Positions 13,500 through 24,784 of a stretch of DNA of 64,000 nucleotides are shown here, one piece after another; position 1 is the first letter of the stretch; every line of letters begins with the position of its first letter. The notes below the pieces were generated by a model, which saw nothing but the letters and a program-made list of their open reading frames with translations, ran no database searches and had not been told where the DNA came from. The DNA is from Plantago major (Eukaryota; Streptophyta; Magnoliopsida; Lamiales; Plantaginaceae): the NCBI GenBank assembly GCA_026545765.1, contig CM048839.1:20026566-20090565 (forward strand), given 5' to 3'. The position numbers and the translations under genes are program-made.

Positions 13500-13504
13500 A
13501 ATTA

Positions 13505-14093
13505 AACATGTTATATTTAAGTAAACATGTGATGTGATGTCGATCCCTTTTTTTCTTTTTTGAATAAACGACTTATTGCAAAATTAATTTTAAATCTTAG
13601 GGTAAGATTTTTTTTTTCATTTTTGTATTATATATAATTGTCATTTGCCAATTGCCAGACTAAGCGAATATGTAAGACTAATGTATGGAACGACCGTTTT
13701 TTAAGCATGGATTGACAACTGTATATTTGATGATTTACTCTCCACACTAATCTATGTCCGTAGCTTTTATTAATTCAGAAAATCCTTAATTGTCGAAGAA
13801 AGCGTCAACTTTGGGGCGCACCACTAATATAATTACCGACGTGTGGACTCAGAAACTTCTGTGTTGGCACCGTATGGTTTCGGTTAATGGTCGGGACGTA
13901 ACAAATTGTATACAAATTATATGAGAGACGAAACAACCCGAAACACATATGTGGCTGATTGGCCAGCTAAATCGCATCGTCACACGTTTTAATGAGGCGA
14001 TGTCAATGTTACTGGTACCAACAACATACAAATTTCTTTTTTAAATCCATTACTAAAAACTTCAAAATTAGATGAGTTTACTTTAGAACAATT
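13505..14093. other. Intergenic DNA between the two Copia elements
   Basis: No gene is seen. AT-rich sequence with homopolymer runs near 13549 and 13609. Confidence 0.5.
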
Positions 14094-14145
14094 TTAATAG
14101 CTGACATGCTCAGGAGTTTCTCGACGTGAGCATGAATGTGGATAG
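14094..14145. repeat. Left fragment of a host tandem repeat
   Basis: The segment ending at the left LTR boundary, from about CTGACATGCT to GTGGATAG, matches repeat units found after the right LTR (23437 onward). Element 2 appears to have inserted within a short tandem array. Confidence 0.6.
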
Positions 14146-15973
14146 TGTTGGTAAATATGTAATGGAAACCCTAGGTCAACGCAGCGGAATTCAAAAATTT
14201 TATTGCATATTGATCGTGATTCAATGACTATATATATAACGTAAACAAGCAAATCAATACTTACTTGTCGCACTAGCTTTCCAGACAGCAGCTTTAAAGC
14301 CTTAAAGCTCTTCTTTAAATCCGTTCGTCAAGCACCTCGAATCAGTTCGCCATGAATGATATGTTGAACCCAATAATACATAATGATCAACTTGCACGGT
14401 ATCCACGGGATTAATTCTAGAAACGCCAGGAGGTTCGAAACTATACTAAACTATTTAGTGAGTAGGGTTATGGAGAATTGAAGCATGAAGAAAGATGATC
14501 AAGCAAAAGCAAAAGGAGAAGGAAAACGTGTGTTATTTTATCTCTTTCAATGATCTCGCAGATCATATGTACTGATATATAACCTAAATGCAATCTATTA
14601 TGATGAGAACTCTTAGCCTAGTTGGTTGGGCTTGAATCCATCAAACATCAGGTCATGGGTTCGAAACCCACTAAGCCCAGCTTATTTTTCTTCATCTCTT
14701 TTGAACTTTTATATTTGGACTTCATTTCAATTTGGTCCAAATAAACTTCTCATGCGTTAATTAATTAAATCCAATTTAATCTAATTAATCTTTCTTCAAA
14801 TATAAATTAAATCCAATTTAATTCATTTACTTTCTAAAAGTACAACAATTAATTAAGTCCGATAAATCCAATTTGACTCATTAATTATTTCTATCAAATA
14901 GATCAATTCTCAACAATAGTAAAATTAAATATTTATTAATCCAATTAATATTTAATTAACTCTAATTTATTAATCCAATTAATATTTAATTAACTCTAAT
15001 ACTCGACTGGTAGAACAATCACCACTTTGTGTGACCCATAGGGCCTTATGTAAGTAAGCACTAATCTAATTAAGGTTTGGTGAAACTCCTAGACAATTTA
15101 CCAAACACTCTTAATACATAAGGAACGTTTGAAAGGATTGCAAACCACCTGTAATGTAGAGCTTATGATGATACGGTCCTTTCATTCGCGAACACTCGAT
15201 TAAGTCTAGAACTTGATTTCGTGTCTGTTCCAATAACTTAATCACTTTATCTCATTCTACTAATTGATCCATAATACTTGAACACCATTCCAAATATATC
15301 TTGCGTTGGCCAACGACTTTGATCAAACTAGTAATGAGAAGTTAAGTGTTCTCTCCAAGTCTATTTTGAGGAATGAATCCTATCTTGGTTCAACTACTAC
15401 CAACATGTGTTTCGTGATGTGCCCAACACATGCCGTATCTACCCCTACAAGGAGTGCAAGCGTTGGTCATGGTCAAAGCACACGAGTCCACACATGTAGT
15501 AAGTATTGACCTCAAGTCAAAGGACTATTACACCACCCTACAAACCGTTACTTCCGTAGACACATAAATAGAGTACACCAAACGGTTTCTCGGCTGGGTA
15601 TACCAACACCCTCTAAGGCGTCCATGTGTCCATCACGGATTAACAAGTAATTCGTAGTCGTGAGAACTACTACACCCTCAAAGGATATGATGCAAACCAC
15701 ATGCCAATCTCCAATGCATCATCGATATCCCATTCTCGATGATCATTGATTGTGGCTACTTTTAGAGCTATGTTATGTCACTCAAGATCTCACATTCTTA
15801 GTGATAACATGAAGCTCATGGGAACACGTATGTAAACAATTACAGACAAACAGATAATAATATTTACATACCGTAATGCCTATTTATAAATGAACAGTAA
15901 TCATAAATAAATACTGAATCGAATATGTATATTTATCCTCAATTCGATTGTCTCTAGGACATATATACTTTCA
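14146..15973 (-). repeat. 3' LTR of Copia element 2
   Basis: 1828 bp. It contains an extra tandem copy of about 34 bp near 14965-15000 that is absent from the partner LTR. The half nearest the polypurine tract is almost identical to the partner; the half beginning TGTTGG is clearly more diverged. Confidence 0.9.
14607..14689 (+). other. tRNA-like pol III unit inside the LTR (copy 1)
   Basis: TAGCCTAGTTGG (14614-14625) fits the tRNA A box and GGTTCGAAACC (14658-14668) the B box, at tRNA-like spacing, followed by a T5 tract (14685-14689) that could stop RNA polymerase III. D-arm and T-arm pairing is largely kept, while the acceptor and anticodon stems pair poorly. It lies antisense to the retroelement. 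I call it tRNA-like or SINE-like, not a functional tRNA. Confidence 0.6.
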
Positions 15974-15990
15974 ATCTCCCACTTGGCCTA
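15974..15990 (-). other. Polypurine tract of element 2
   Basis: The plus strand reads ATCTCCCACTTGGCCTA, so the minus strand reads AAGTGGGAGAT directly against the LTR. It is equivalent to the tract of element 1. Confidence 0.8.
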
Positions 15991-16009
15991 GAGTCAATCA
16001 CTCACGTGC

Positions 16010-16230
16010 ATCCAACACGTAGATTCTTTAAATGGCAAATTGTCTTTCTATAGACAAGGTTTGGTGAAAGAATCAGCCAATGTTTTTCTCGAGGAGAAAT
16101 CACTTTATTTCTATGTTATTATCTAGCAATGGTCTTTAATCCATTGATAGCTTCTCAGTACATTCTTGCTAATAACGTAAGATCTTGGTTCCTTAGCATA
16201 TGCAATCGCACTAGTAATCGCAATCTCTAA
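16010..16230 (-). pseudogene. Copia RNase H relic
   Basis: On the minus strand a degenerate stretch still reads AYAKEPRS, matching the AQAKEPRS region of element 1, and further on a segment like LADSFTKP, the conserved ADPFTK motif. Stops and frame changes interrupt it. It shows that the element once carried pol rather than having an unrelated interior. Confidence 0.6.
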
Positions 16231-19200
16231 ATTCGATTACTAACACTTGGAACTACCCCTGTTCTTCTAAGAACTCATATCAGCTGTGTACCAGACTAAA
16301 GTTGTTGAACCTTTAATAATCTAATTATTAAATCTAATCCAATTACCGGATACGATCCAATCTAATATTGTTATTAAGATGAATAAATTTCATAATATGT
16401 GATGACTCCAATCACCACATCTACAAAAGCTTGCCATGCATAAGCCAAGTTTATGCTAGCTCCCACTGTTCACATGAAGTGTTGTTTTACATGAGTCATA
16501 TTTGATTCGCATAATAAATGCACGGTGTACATAGTCGTACTATACGACAATCCTCATATGTACTTGATGTATACTTCAATAGGACAATCCAATATTGAGA
16601 GTACACATACATAACTCAACATTATATTCTCTATAGAATATTTAATAAGCAACACAACACATTCCTATACTAGTGAATGCGAGTTATAATATCATATTAT
16701 GTTCATCCAGTGAAACCGTAATATCGAGATACTATATAACTCATAGTCAAGTCTTTCACAATGAAAGTCTTGATTAACCAATACTCTTATTTTAATGTTG
16801 ATGTAAAAACTATCTCTAATGATTTATATGTGTCAAACATATATACAACCATTTAAATAGTCACCTTTCATAATCCTTCAAAAGATGTATGAATTTACTT
16901 TACTTTTCTACAAGTCAAACTATTTGACTTATTCCTTCAAGTAATATTTGCAACTCCTAAAGGCTTACATGTGTCCACAATGAACTTACTATATTTTCAT
17001 ACGTACGATCGAATGATCCCATTTTGAAGTATTAATGTCTACAAATGTGTCAAACACATTTTATGTAAAGTTTCTATATATAGAAACCTATCAGACTATC
17101 ATCAAATGAATCATGCGATTTTCGTATGTAAATAGTGTAAGAAAAATCTTAATGAACTGTATCTACAATACTGGTAAATAATTCTATAGCTTATGTTCCA
17201 AACATAACCATACAATTTAGCCACTAGTTTGTATATGTAGATATCTAATTTCAAGTTTTCCTTGAAAACTTATGTATGCATCAAATGCAATAATATATCC
17301 AAGTTCTAGAACTTGAATGATCCTTTTAGTCCATCTTTAAGATTTTATGGCTTTAGGCCACCTTTCCAAGTCCATATCAAATATCGTCTTGGGATAGGTT
17401 TGCAGTTTCATTCTTCTAGGAATGTCTCCAAAATCATGATCCTCCAATACAATTCAAATTGTCATGATTATTTTGCACAACCTATGGAGTTTATGAATTT
17501 GCATTTGTATTAAGATATACATTCTAAATGTCGTGGGGTTCTCAAATACTATCATAATCAATCAATGAGTATATCCAAGGGTTGCAATCAAATGCTTTCC
17601 TTGAGAGAGATCGTGCAATCTCTAAGTTGCATGCATTAAAGAGGTATCCTCATAATGCTCCCACTAGCTCATGCATATGACCGAGTAATATGCTCCCACT
17701 AGCTAATAGATTCGTTGACTCTCCCACTGATTTTCTGTCATAATTAATCGACAAGTAATTAACCTCAATGGTAAATTTGTGGCATTGAAACTATTTCAGG
17801 TTCCATCTCCTTTGTCATTCCAAGAATACTCTAACTATGGAACAATCAACCATATGTTCCAAAGAGATTAGAAATCCAATCCACAAATTCATCCATTCTT
17901 AATCCATAATCCTACTTCTGAATCGTGTCTTTAATTACATTTGTAGGGCAACCCTATTTCAAAATATGTAACAAGAAGACAACTTAAACCATAACTATTA
18001 TGGTTTCTCTAAGACTGATCAAGCACGGATTATACTGATAATTAATTGAGTTTTATTTTCACGTGTATGCAAAGAAATAAAATATGCAGCAAAGTTTATG
18101 GGTTATTTCCATGTCAAACATAGTCATTCCATTCTAATGGAACCCATCATGGGACTACTATAGTCCAAATAGGTTCAGGTTCGTCCAACTAAATAGAACC
18201 CATGCTTCTTATAACAATCCATGAATCAAATTCAAGTATTACTCTTATTGACCAAGTCTAGGAGGATAATGCCTTCTCAAATTATTCTATGGTTCATATC
18301 ATTTCTAAAAGGATATATATACGTTGGTCATCTTTCCAGTGATGAGATCCACAATCCATATGTTTTAAAACAAATGGTGTAAAGTAATCTAATTTTACTT
18401 AACTCTCACACGGATTATACCAAATTAATAAAACCATAGAAGTTGGAAATCGGATTTGTCATACTAGGTCTTCTAATTGTGTGACTCAGAAAGTTATGTC
18501 TCTTACCAAGAACTTCTAATCCACAATCTTGAAGACGTCTACCTTTACACTATCAGTCCAACTAATAGTAGGTAAGTCCACTACCGTCTTAACAAGTTTG
18601 AAAATAATGCTCCTTGATAATTGAAGTACATGTCTAACAGCTTCAATTTAGTATCAATATCTTATATTGAACTAACTTTCTTAGGGTGGATATCTTATAT
18701 TCAATACACAATTAGTTCTTTCCAAAAATATAAGCACTTGCTTTATTTTCGAGGATTTTAAAAACTTTGCATTATAAATCTATCGTGTTACTATAATCAC
18801 GGTAAATCTAATAATCTCTTGGATGTGCTCTTCCTTTTATAAATCCACATTTTAGGATAAGAGTATACTTGGAATAATTCTTGGTGTACTCATCTTGCTT
18901 CCTTTTGCCTCTTGGCTTAATGGAACATATGTGCTCACTATGGGCACACTTTTATCCTTATAGTGGCATTGATAAAACATTCGAGCTAAGTAGCATTACA
19001 AGTGTCACTTCACTAGACATCAAATTCACTATGAATTTAATATTAACAATGAAGAGACACAAGTATGAGTATTGTCAGACAATATTCTCTAAGAAACTAA
19101 CTCCCTTAAATAATAACCTAGTTATTACTTATCACATGAGAACTTGTGAAGAAGGAAATCAAATTCCTACGAACAAATAAAACTCGTCTTGACCATCATA

Positions 19201-19680
19201 TGAGCTTATGCTCCCATTGGCTTTGTCAACTTGACGAATCGAAGGAGGTTGATCATTACCAGAAGTCCTAGCACATACTCATTAGTGTGTTTTATAATGA
19301 CTTTCACATTCTCATATTTTAATGCATGCTACCTATACATTATACTTCACATATCAAATATGTTACTTCGTCCAAGATTACTTCCTTTCTATTCATATGA
19401 GTGTGTGTCAAACTAAAACACTCAAAGCTTTCACAAAGCATACACGTAAATATGCTAGTCCAAGACTTGCTCAATCAATATATACTAAACGCAAAATATG
19501 GTGTCAATATTAAAGTATTGGTAACAATAAAATATTCATCTTATAACATCATGCCATTTCACAACAACTATATTTAAACATAACATAAATAAAGCGGAAA
19601 TTAATTTAACTCTAAATAAATAATTCACAACATTCACATTCAGCGACTAAATAATCAAGGTCTTATGATTTATTTAGTTC
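16231..19680. other. AT-rich interior of element 2, no intact coding region
   Basis: About 3.4 kb where gag-pol should be. The open frames are short and match nothing I recognise. A few retroelement-like tracts such as GCTCCCACTAGCTC recur near 17657 and 17690. It is either heavily decayed pol or replaced sequence. Confidence 0.55.
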
Positions 19681-21640
19681 CATTAATTTTAACATATTCA
19701 ACGACCCCATCGGAAGAATACGGATTCATATCTAATCATGAACCTTAATGGCCAAGATCCACATTCACACTACTACAGCCTCTGCTAGGGCTGGTCACTG
19801 CAATAGTTGAGCTGGTAGGTCTCTAAACCAATTGCTTTTGCAACTCTTGGTTGATCAAACCAAGTTTGGTCGACGTCCCTAGACTATTCTCACGCTAGGA
19901 CGAATAGACATAGCTAAGTAAGTCACAACCATCACATGGTTCTACACAATGGACCTATGAGTGGGTTCTCGCCTCGTAGAACGGAGCAAACACTAGGGTG
20001 TAAATACTTTCGAACGAAAAGGTCCGAAACACCACTTAATTGTGAGGATGACGTCTTTCGAACCAAGTTCGAGACTTAAATTTTGAACGAGGAACATTTA
20101 TGCGGGGGTATTAATCGCTTAAACAAGATCTTTACTAGTTCAGGTACAATAATCAAATGTTGGACGCCGCCTACCCAAACATGCTATATGCGGTCTAACA
20201 ATTAACGAGCATCGCATATATGCATAAATACAGTACAATAAATAATGGGTGCCGCCTACCCATACATAATGCGAACATTATTTATTACATGAATTTAAAA
20301 ACGATACATAGAAATAAACACGTAACAAATTCACATAACATATACTCCAAGCATAAGCAAAGATGAATTCTAAATTCACACTCAAACATAAAGTTGCTTT
20401 AAGCAAACAATGTGATACAAACGTGGATTAAAACTATATTATATATTCTAAATCTAATTTAAAATAAGTTATAGATCTAATTTATAACAACTCCCAAATT
20501 TTACTACTTTTAACATGTCTCCAAACATGTCATTAGCTTTCTAAAAGACAAAGCAGCCCTTAAATATAATTTATAAACTATCTATAAATTAATTTGCAGT
20601 TTCTAAAACCTTAGAGGCTATTCTGAAATTTTCAGGAGGGTCAAAACATAATTTTAAAACATTCTGGGTCCCTTTGCAATTTTCTAAAATCAAATCGAAA
20701 AACTATTTCGAAATATGGGGTAATTTCGGAATTTCCAGAACCGTTTGGACTCAATTGAATAAGGCAGAAACAATTTGTGCCTAATTTAATAAGTCAGAAA
20801 CATTATGGGCTCAACTGAATAACCTTTTGGGCTCAGTTTGTAATTTCAAAAATTAACAAATTACGCACAAGTCCTCAGTACCATCTAATTCTCAAAAGCA
20901 AGCCCTTCAATTTTTCTAAAACTTCGATTGAGTCCCTGTAACATAAACAAGTTCTCCCAATTCGATTTCTACAGCCCAGATCGAATCATGGTTCGAAAAT
21001 CATGATCAATACATCAAACTCTGCTCATATCATCATCCAAGATGAACAAATCCACAAATCAAATTGATTTCAATTTCGCGAATCGAATCGCGAGTTACTG
21101 AAACTCCGTCGGTTAACCATGACAACTGCTTCCCCTTCACACTCGTTGTTGTCAGAATCCGTTCGTAGTTGAGCGAGGGAGAACTCGCGAAGCTATATAG
21201 CCACCATCAATGGCGGCCAGAGCTCCACAAGCTCTTCAATCACTCGAACAGTTACGGTTACTACAAACGAGATAAGATCCGGTCAAACCGGTGGTGGATG
21301 GCAGTGGACGGGGAGTCACGAGACTCGAAGTCTCTGTTTGAGCAAACCCAGTACGAGAAATAATGAAACAAATCCAGTTTGTTCTCATGAACTTAGCTAA
21401 TTAATAATCTGATAATTAATTAGTAATTTTGGTTGGAAATTTGTCTGCAACATGGCTGTTCGTAATCACTAATCAATCTTATCGATTGAGGTAAATTTGG
21501 AGATGAGTTCAATTTTAATCCACGATATCACACACAAACATATACGTATATAGTCATCAAAATCAACCTAGTTCTGGAATACATTGCATAGAGTTCAAAA
21601 CAAAGTAGCGGTACACAAAAAGACTTGGATAATCAAATAG
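19681..21640 (-). other. Leader of element 2, related to that of element 1
   Basis: The inverse complement of 19690-20280 aligns by eye with 6800-7290 of element 1: the GGCGGCGCCCAT-type motif twice, then CTAGTGTTTGCTCCGTTCTA, then the TTGGTTTGATCAACCAAGAG stretch. Non-coding. Confidence 0.72.
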
Positions 21641-21651
21641 AAATAATACCA
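21640..21651 (-). other. Degenerate primer binding site
   Basis: On the minus strand TGGTATTATTTC follows the LTR end at one base spacing. The first six bases match the tRNA-Met site TGGTATCAGAGC and the rest have changed. Confidence 0.55.
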
Positions 21652-21652
21652 C

Positions 21653-23433
21653 TGTTGGTAAATATCTGATGGAAGCGCAAACGCAATGAATTCGAAAATT
21701 TTATTGCGTATCGATCTTGATTCAACGACTATATATATAACGTACAAATAAATCAATACTTACTTGTCATGACTAAACTTTCAGAATGAACTTTAAAGCC
21801 TTCTTCTTTAAATCCGTCAGATTAAATCACCTCGAATCGATTCATGAATGATATGTTGAACCCAATAATACATAATGATCGACTTCCGGACGCCGGTATT
21901 GGGATTAATTCTACCGAAGAACGCTAGGAGGTTCCCATTCGAAACTATACTAAACTATTTAGTGAGTAGGGTTATGGAGAATTGAAGCATGAAGAAAGAT
22001 GATCAAGCAAAAGCAAAAGGAGAAGGAAACGTGTGTTATTGCATCTCTTTCAATGATCTCGCAGATCATATGTAGTGATATAAAACCTAAATGCAATCAA
22101 TGATAATGAGAACTCTTAGTCTAGTTGGTTGGGCTTGAATCCATCAAACAACAGGTCATGGGTTCGAAACCCACTAAGCCCAGCTTATTTTTCTTCATCT
22201 CTTTTGGACTTTTATATTTGGACTTCATTTCAATTTGGTCCAAATAAACTTCTCATGCGTTAATTAATTAAATCCAATTTAATCTAATTAATCTTTCTTC
22301 AAATATAAATTAAATCCAATTTAATTCATTTACTTTCTAAAAGTACAACAATTAATTAAGTCCGATAAATCCAATTTGACTCATTAATTATTTCTATCAA
22401 ATAGATCAATTCTCAACAATAGTAAAATTAAATATTTATTAATCCAATTAATATTTAATTAACTCTAATCATTGGTAGAACAATCACCACTTTGTGTGAC
22501 CCATAGGGCCTTATGTAAGTAAGCACTAATCTAATTAAGGTTTGGTGAAACTCCTAGACAATTTACCAAACACTCTTAATACATAAGGAACGTTTGAAAG
22601 GATTGCAAACCACCTGTAATGTAGAGCTTATGATGATACGGTCCTTTCATTCGCGAACACTCGATTAAGTCTAGAACTTGATTTCGTGTCTGTTCCAATA
22701 ACTTAATCACTTTATCTCATTCTACTAATTGATCCATAATACTTGAACACCATTCCAAATATATCTTGCGTTGGCCAACGACTTTGATCAAACTAGTAAT
22801 GAGAAGTTAAGTGTTCTCTCCAAGTCTATTTTGAGGAATGAATCCTATCTTGGTTCAACTACTACCAACATGTATTTCATGATGTGCCCAACACACGCCA
22901 GATCTACCCTACAAGGAGTGCAAGCGTTGGTCATGGTCAAAGCACGAGTCCACATGTAGTAAGTATTGACCTCAAGTCAAAGGACTATTACACCACCCTA
23001 CAAACCGTTACTTCCGTAGACACATAAATAGAGTACACCAAACGGTTTCTCGGCTGGGTATACCAACACCCTCTAAGGCGTCCATGTGTCCATCACGGAT
23101 TACCAAGTAATTCGTAGTCGTGAGAACTACTACACCCTCAAAGGATATGATGCAAACCACATGCCAATCTCCAATGCATCATCGATATCCCATTCTCGAT
23201 GATCATTGATTGGGGCTACTTTTAGAGCTATGTTATGTCACTCAAGATCTCACATTCTTAGTGATAACATGAAGCTCATGGGAACACGTATGTAAACAAT
23301 TACAGACAAACAGATAATAATATTTACATACCGTAATGCCTATTTATAAATGAACAGTAATCATAAATAAATACTGAATCGAATATGTATATTTGTCCTC
23401 AATTCGATTGTCTCTAGGACATATATACTTTCA
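21653..23433 (-). repeat. 5' LTR of Copia element 2
   Basis: 1781 bp. The partner of 14146-15973, with a second tRNA-like unit at 22110-22192. Confidence 0.9.
22110..22192 (+). other. tRNA-like pol III unit inside the LTR (copy 2)
   Basis: A box TAGTCTAGTTGG (22117-22128), B box GGTTCGAAACC (22161-22171) and T5 tract (22188-22192). It differs from copy 1 at only a few bases, one of them in the A box (C to T), and keeps the tRNA-like spacing. Confidence 0.6.
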
Positions 23434-23436
23434 ATT

Positions 23437-23740
23437 CGATGTGAGCATGAATGTGGATAGATGCATGGGAAAGAACATGTATTGGTCTCTAGGCTCAGTA
23501 TATCACTCATAGATCAATTGAGAAGTAACCATGTTGACCAAAATAATTCAGTCTCAATCACATGATACCTGACGTTAAGGAAATTTTCGACGCGAGCTTG
23601 AGTGGAGGCTAATGCACGGAAAAGAACATGTGTTTGTCTATATGACTAGTATATCACTCGAAGATTAATTGAGAAGTAATCGTATTGGACCAAATGATCA
23701 GGTCCCTAGTCTCGACGTCCAGTCTACATGATAGGGGGTT
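23437..23740. repeat. Degenerate tandem repeat, about 145-bp units
   Basis: Two diverged units, starting near 23437 (CGATGTGAGCATGAATG) and 23590 (TCGACGCGAGCTTGAG), share AAAGAACATGT, AGTATATCACTC and AATTGAGAAGTAA in the same order. The left flank of element 2 is part of a third unit. Function unknown. Confidence 0.6.
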
Positions 23741-23745
23741 GAAGG

Positions 23746-24202
23746 TAGGGCTGCAAACGAGTCGAGCTTTTTTCTAGCTGCTCGAGCTCGGCTTGAAAAA
23801 AGCTCGACTTGTTCGAGCTTAAATTAGAGCTCGATTACATATTCGAGCCGAGCTCGAATATTGAGAAGCTCGACGAGCTGCTCGAAAAAAAATTAAAAAC
23901 TAAAAATAATATATATATATGTGTGTGTGTGTGTGTATTATTTATTTATTTATATTTTTTCTTAATTTTGAAAGGTTTCAAGCTTTCGAGTCGAGCTATT
24001 CGAACTTTGTTAGTTTTCGAGCTCACGAGCCGAGTTAAATTCGAGCTTTTGAATTTTCAAAAATTAATTAAAAAAAATGAAGCTCGCGAGCCAAGCTCGA
24101 ATAACTACATTTTCTTTCGAGCTCGAGTTATGCAGCTCGATCGAGCTCGAGCTTTAAACAAATTTTCCTTAACGAGTAAAGCTCGGCTCGTTTGCAGCCC
24201 TA
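23746..24202. mobile_element. hAT-type MITE
   Basis: Terminal inverted repeats TAGGGCTGCAAACGAG and CTCGTTTGCAGCCCTA (one has an extra G/C change inside) flank 457 bp rich in GAGCTCGA-type palindromes. The 8-bp flanks GTTGAAGG and GTTGATGG differ by one base, as expected of a hAT target duplication. An (AT)n(GT)n microsatellite sits near 23908-23937. There is no transposase, so it is non-autonomous. Confidence 0.88.
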
Positions 24203-24495
24203 GTTGATGGAAATACCTGGCTAAATTACAGTACTACTGTACTAGCTAAAATCTTCATTAATTGCCGTTGAAAAAAGTTATCAAATAGCTCCAAAACGTG
24301 AAGGATCTTTTAACCAAGTAGTGATATACGCAAGTACGCTAATCCAACATGTCTAAAACGAAAGGCTAGTAAAATATCTCCACTTGTTAAATGTTAAGAG
24401 TGGAACAACTGATCACATGTAGAAGGTGTTTGAAGCAATGTCGTTTTCAGAAATCAATTGCAATTAAGAGAAACCTTGCGAGTGGTCGTTGGGCC

Positions 24496-24581
24496 GGCCG
24501 TTGGTGCTCCAATGGAGCACCACGGCCAGCCGTGGTGCACGGTTGGACCCGGAATCAGCCTTAACAAGGCTGATTCCGGGT
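24496..24581. repeat. Two subterminal hairpins
   Basis: 24496-24527: GGCCGTTGGTGCTCC, a short loop, then GGAGCACCACGGCC, with one bulge. 24547-24581: ACCCGGAATCAGCCTT, loop AAC, then its exact complement, a perfect 16-bp stem. Such structures are common near the ends of plant DNA transposons. Confidence 0.8.
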
Positions 24582-24784
24582 GTCCCCAGAGCCCGTAGGG
24601 CCCACTCGATTTTTTTTAATTTTTTTTAAAAAAAATTAAAAATTAATTTGTAAAGTAATATTAAATAAAAAAATACACCAACGGCTATATTTTTTCGAAA
24701 TCTATAAATACAACTCATTCACAACCCATTTCACCACACCTCAATTTCCTCTCATCTTCCACTTCTTAAACTCAAAACGCTAAA

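Larger units (their letters stand above)
14146..23433 (-). mobile_element. Decayed Copia-type LTR retrotransposon (element 2)
   Basis: Two LTRs in inverse orientation (plus-strand ends TGTTGGTAAAT and ATACTTTCA) flank a 5.7-kb interior. On the minus strand the order is 5' LTR (23433-21653), degenerate primer site, leader homologous to that of element 1, long AT-rich interior, RNase H relic, polypurine tract, 3' LTR (15973-14146). No gag, integrase or reverse transcriptase frame survives, so any movement would need proteins in trans. There is no matching 5-bp target duplication; instead a 25-bp direct repeat flanks the element. Confidence 0.88.

Noticed and set aside
14607..14689. A functional tRNA gene (possibly Met, CAT in the loop)
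   Set aside because: The acceptor and anticodon stems do not pair well, so only a tRNA-like unit is claimed.
15306..15509. Conserved 60-67 codon frame repeated at 22771
   Set aside because: The two copies are the same position in the two LTRs; similarity reflects LTR duplication, not coding selection.
15974..21652. Element 2 as a LARD with a purely unrelated interior
   Set aside because: An RNase H remnant next to the polypurine tract shows it once carried pol; decay is the simpler explanation.
23809..24207. 132-codon open frame
   Set aside because: It lies inside the hAT MITE and is made of its palindromic GAGCTCGA sequence and microsatellite; no protein features.
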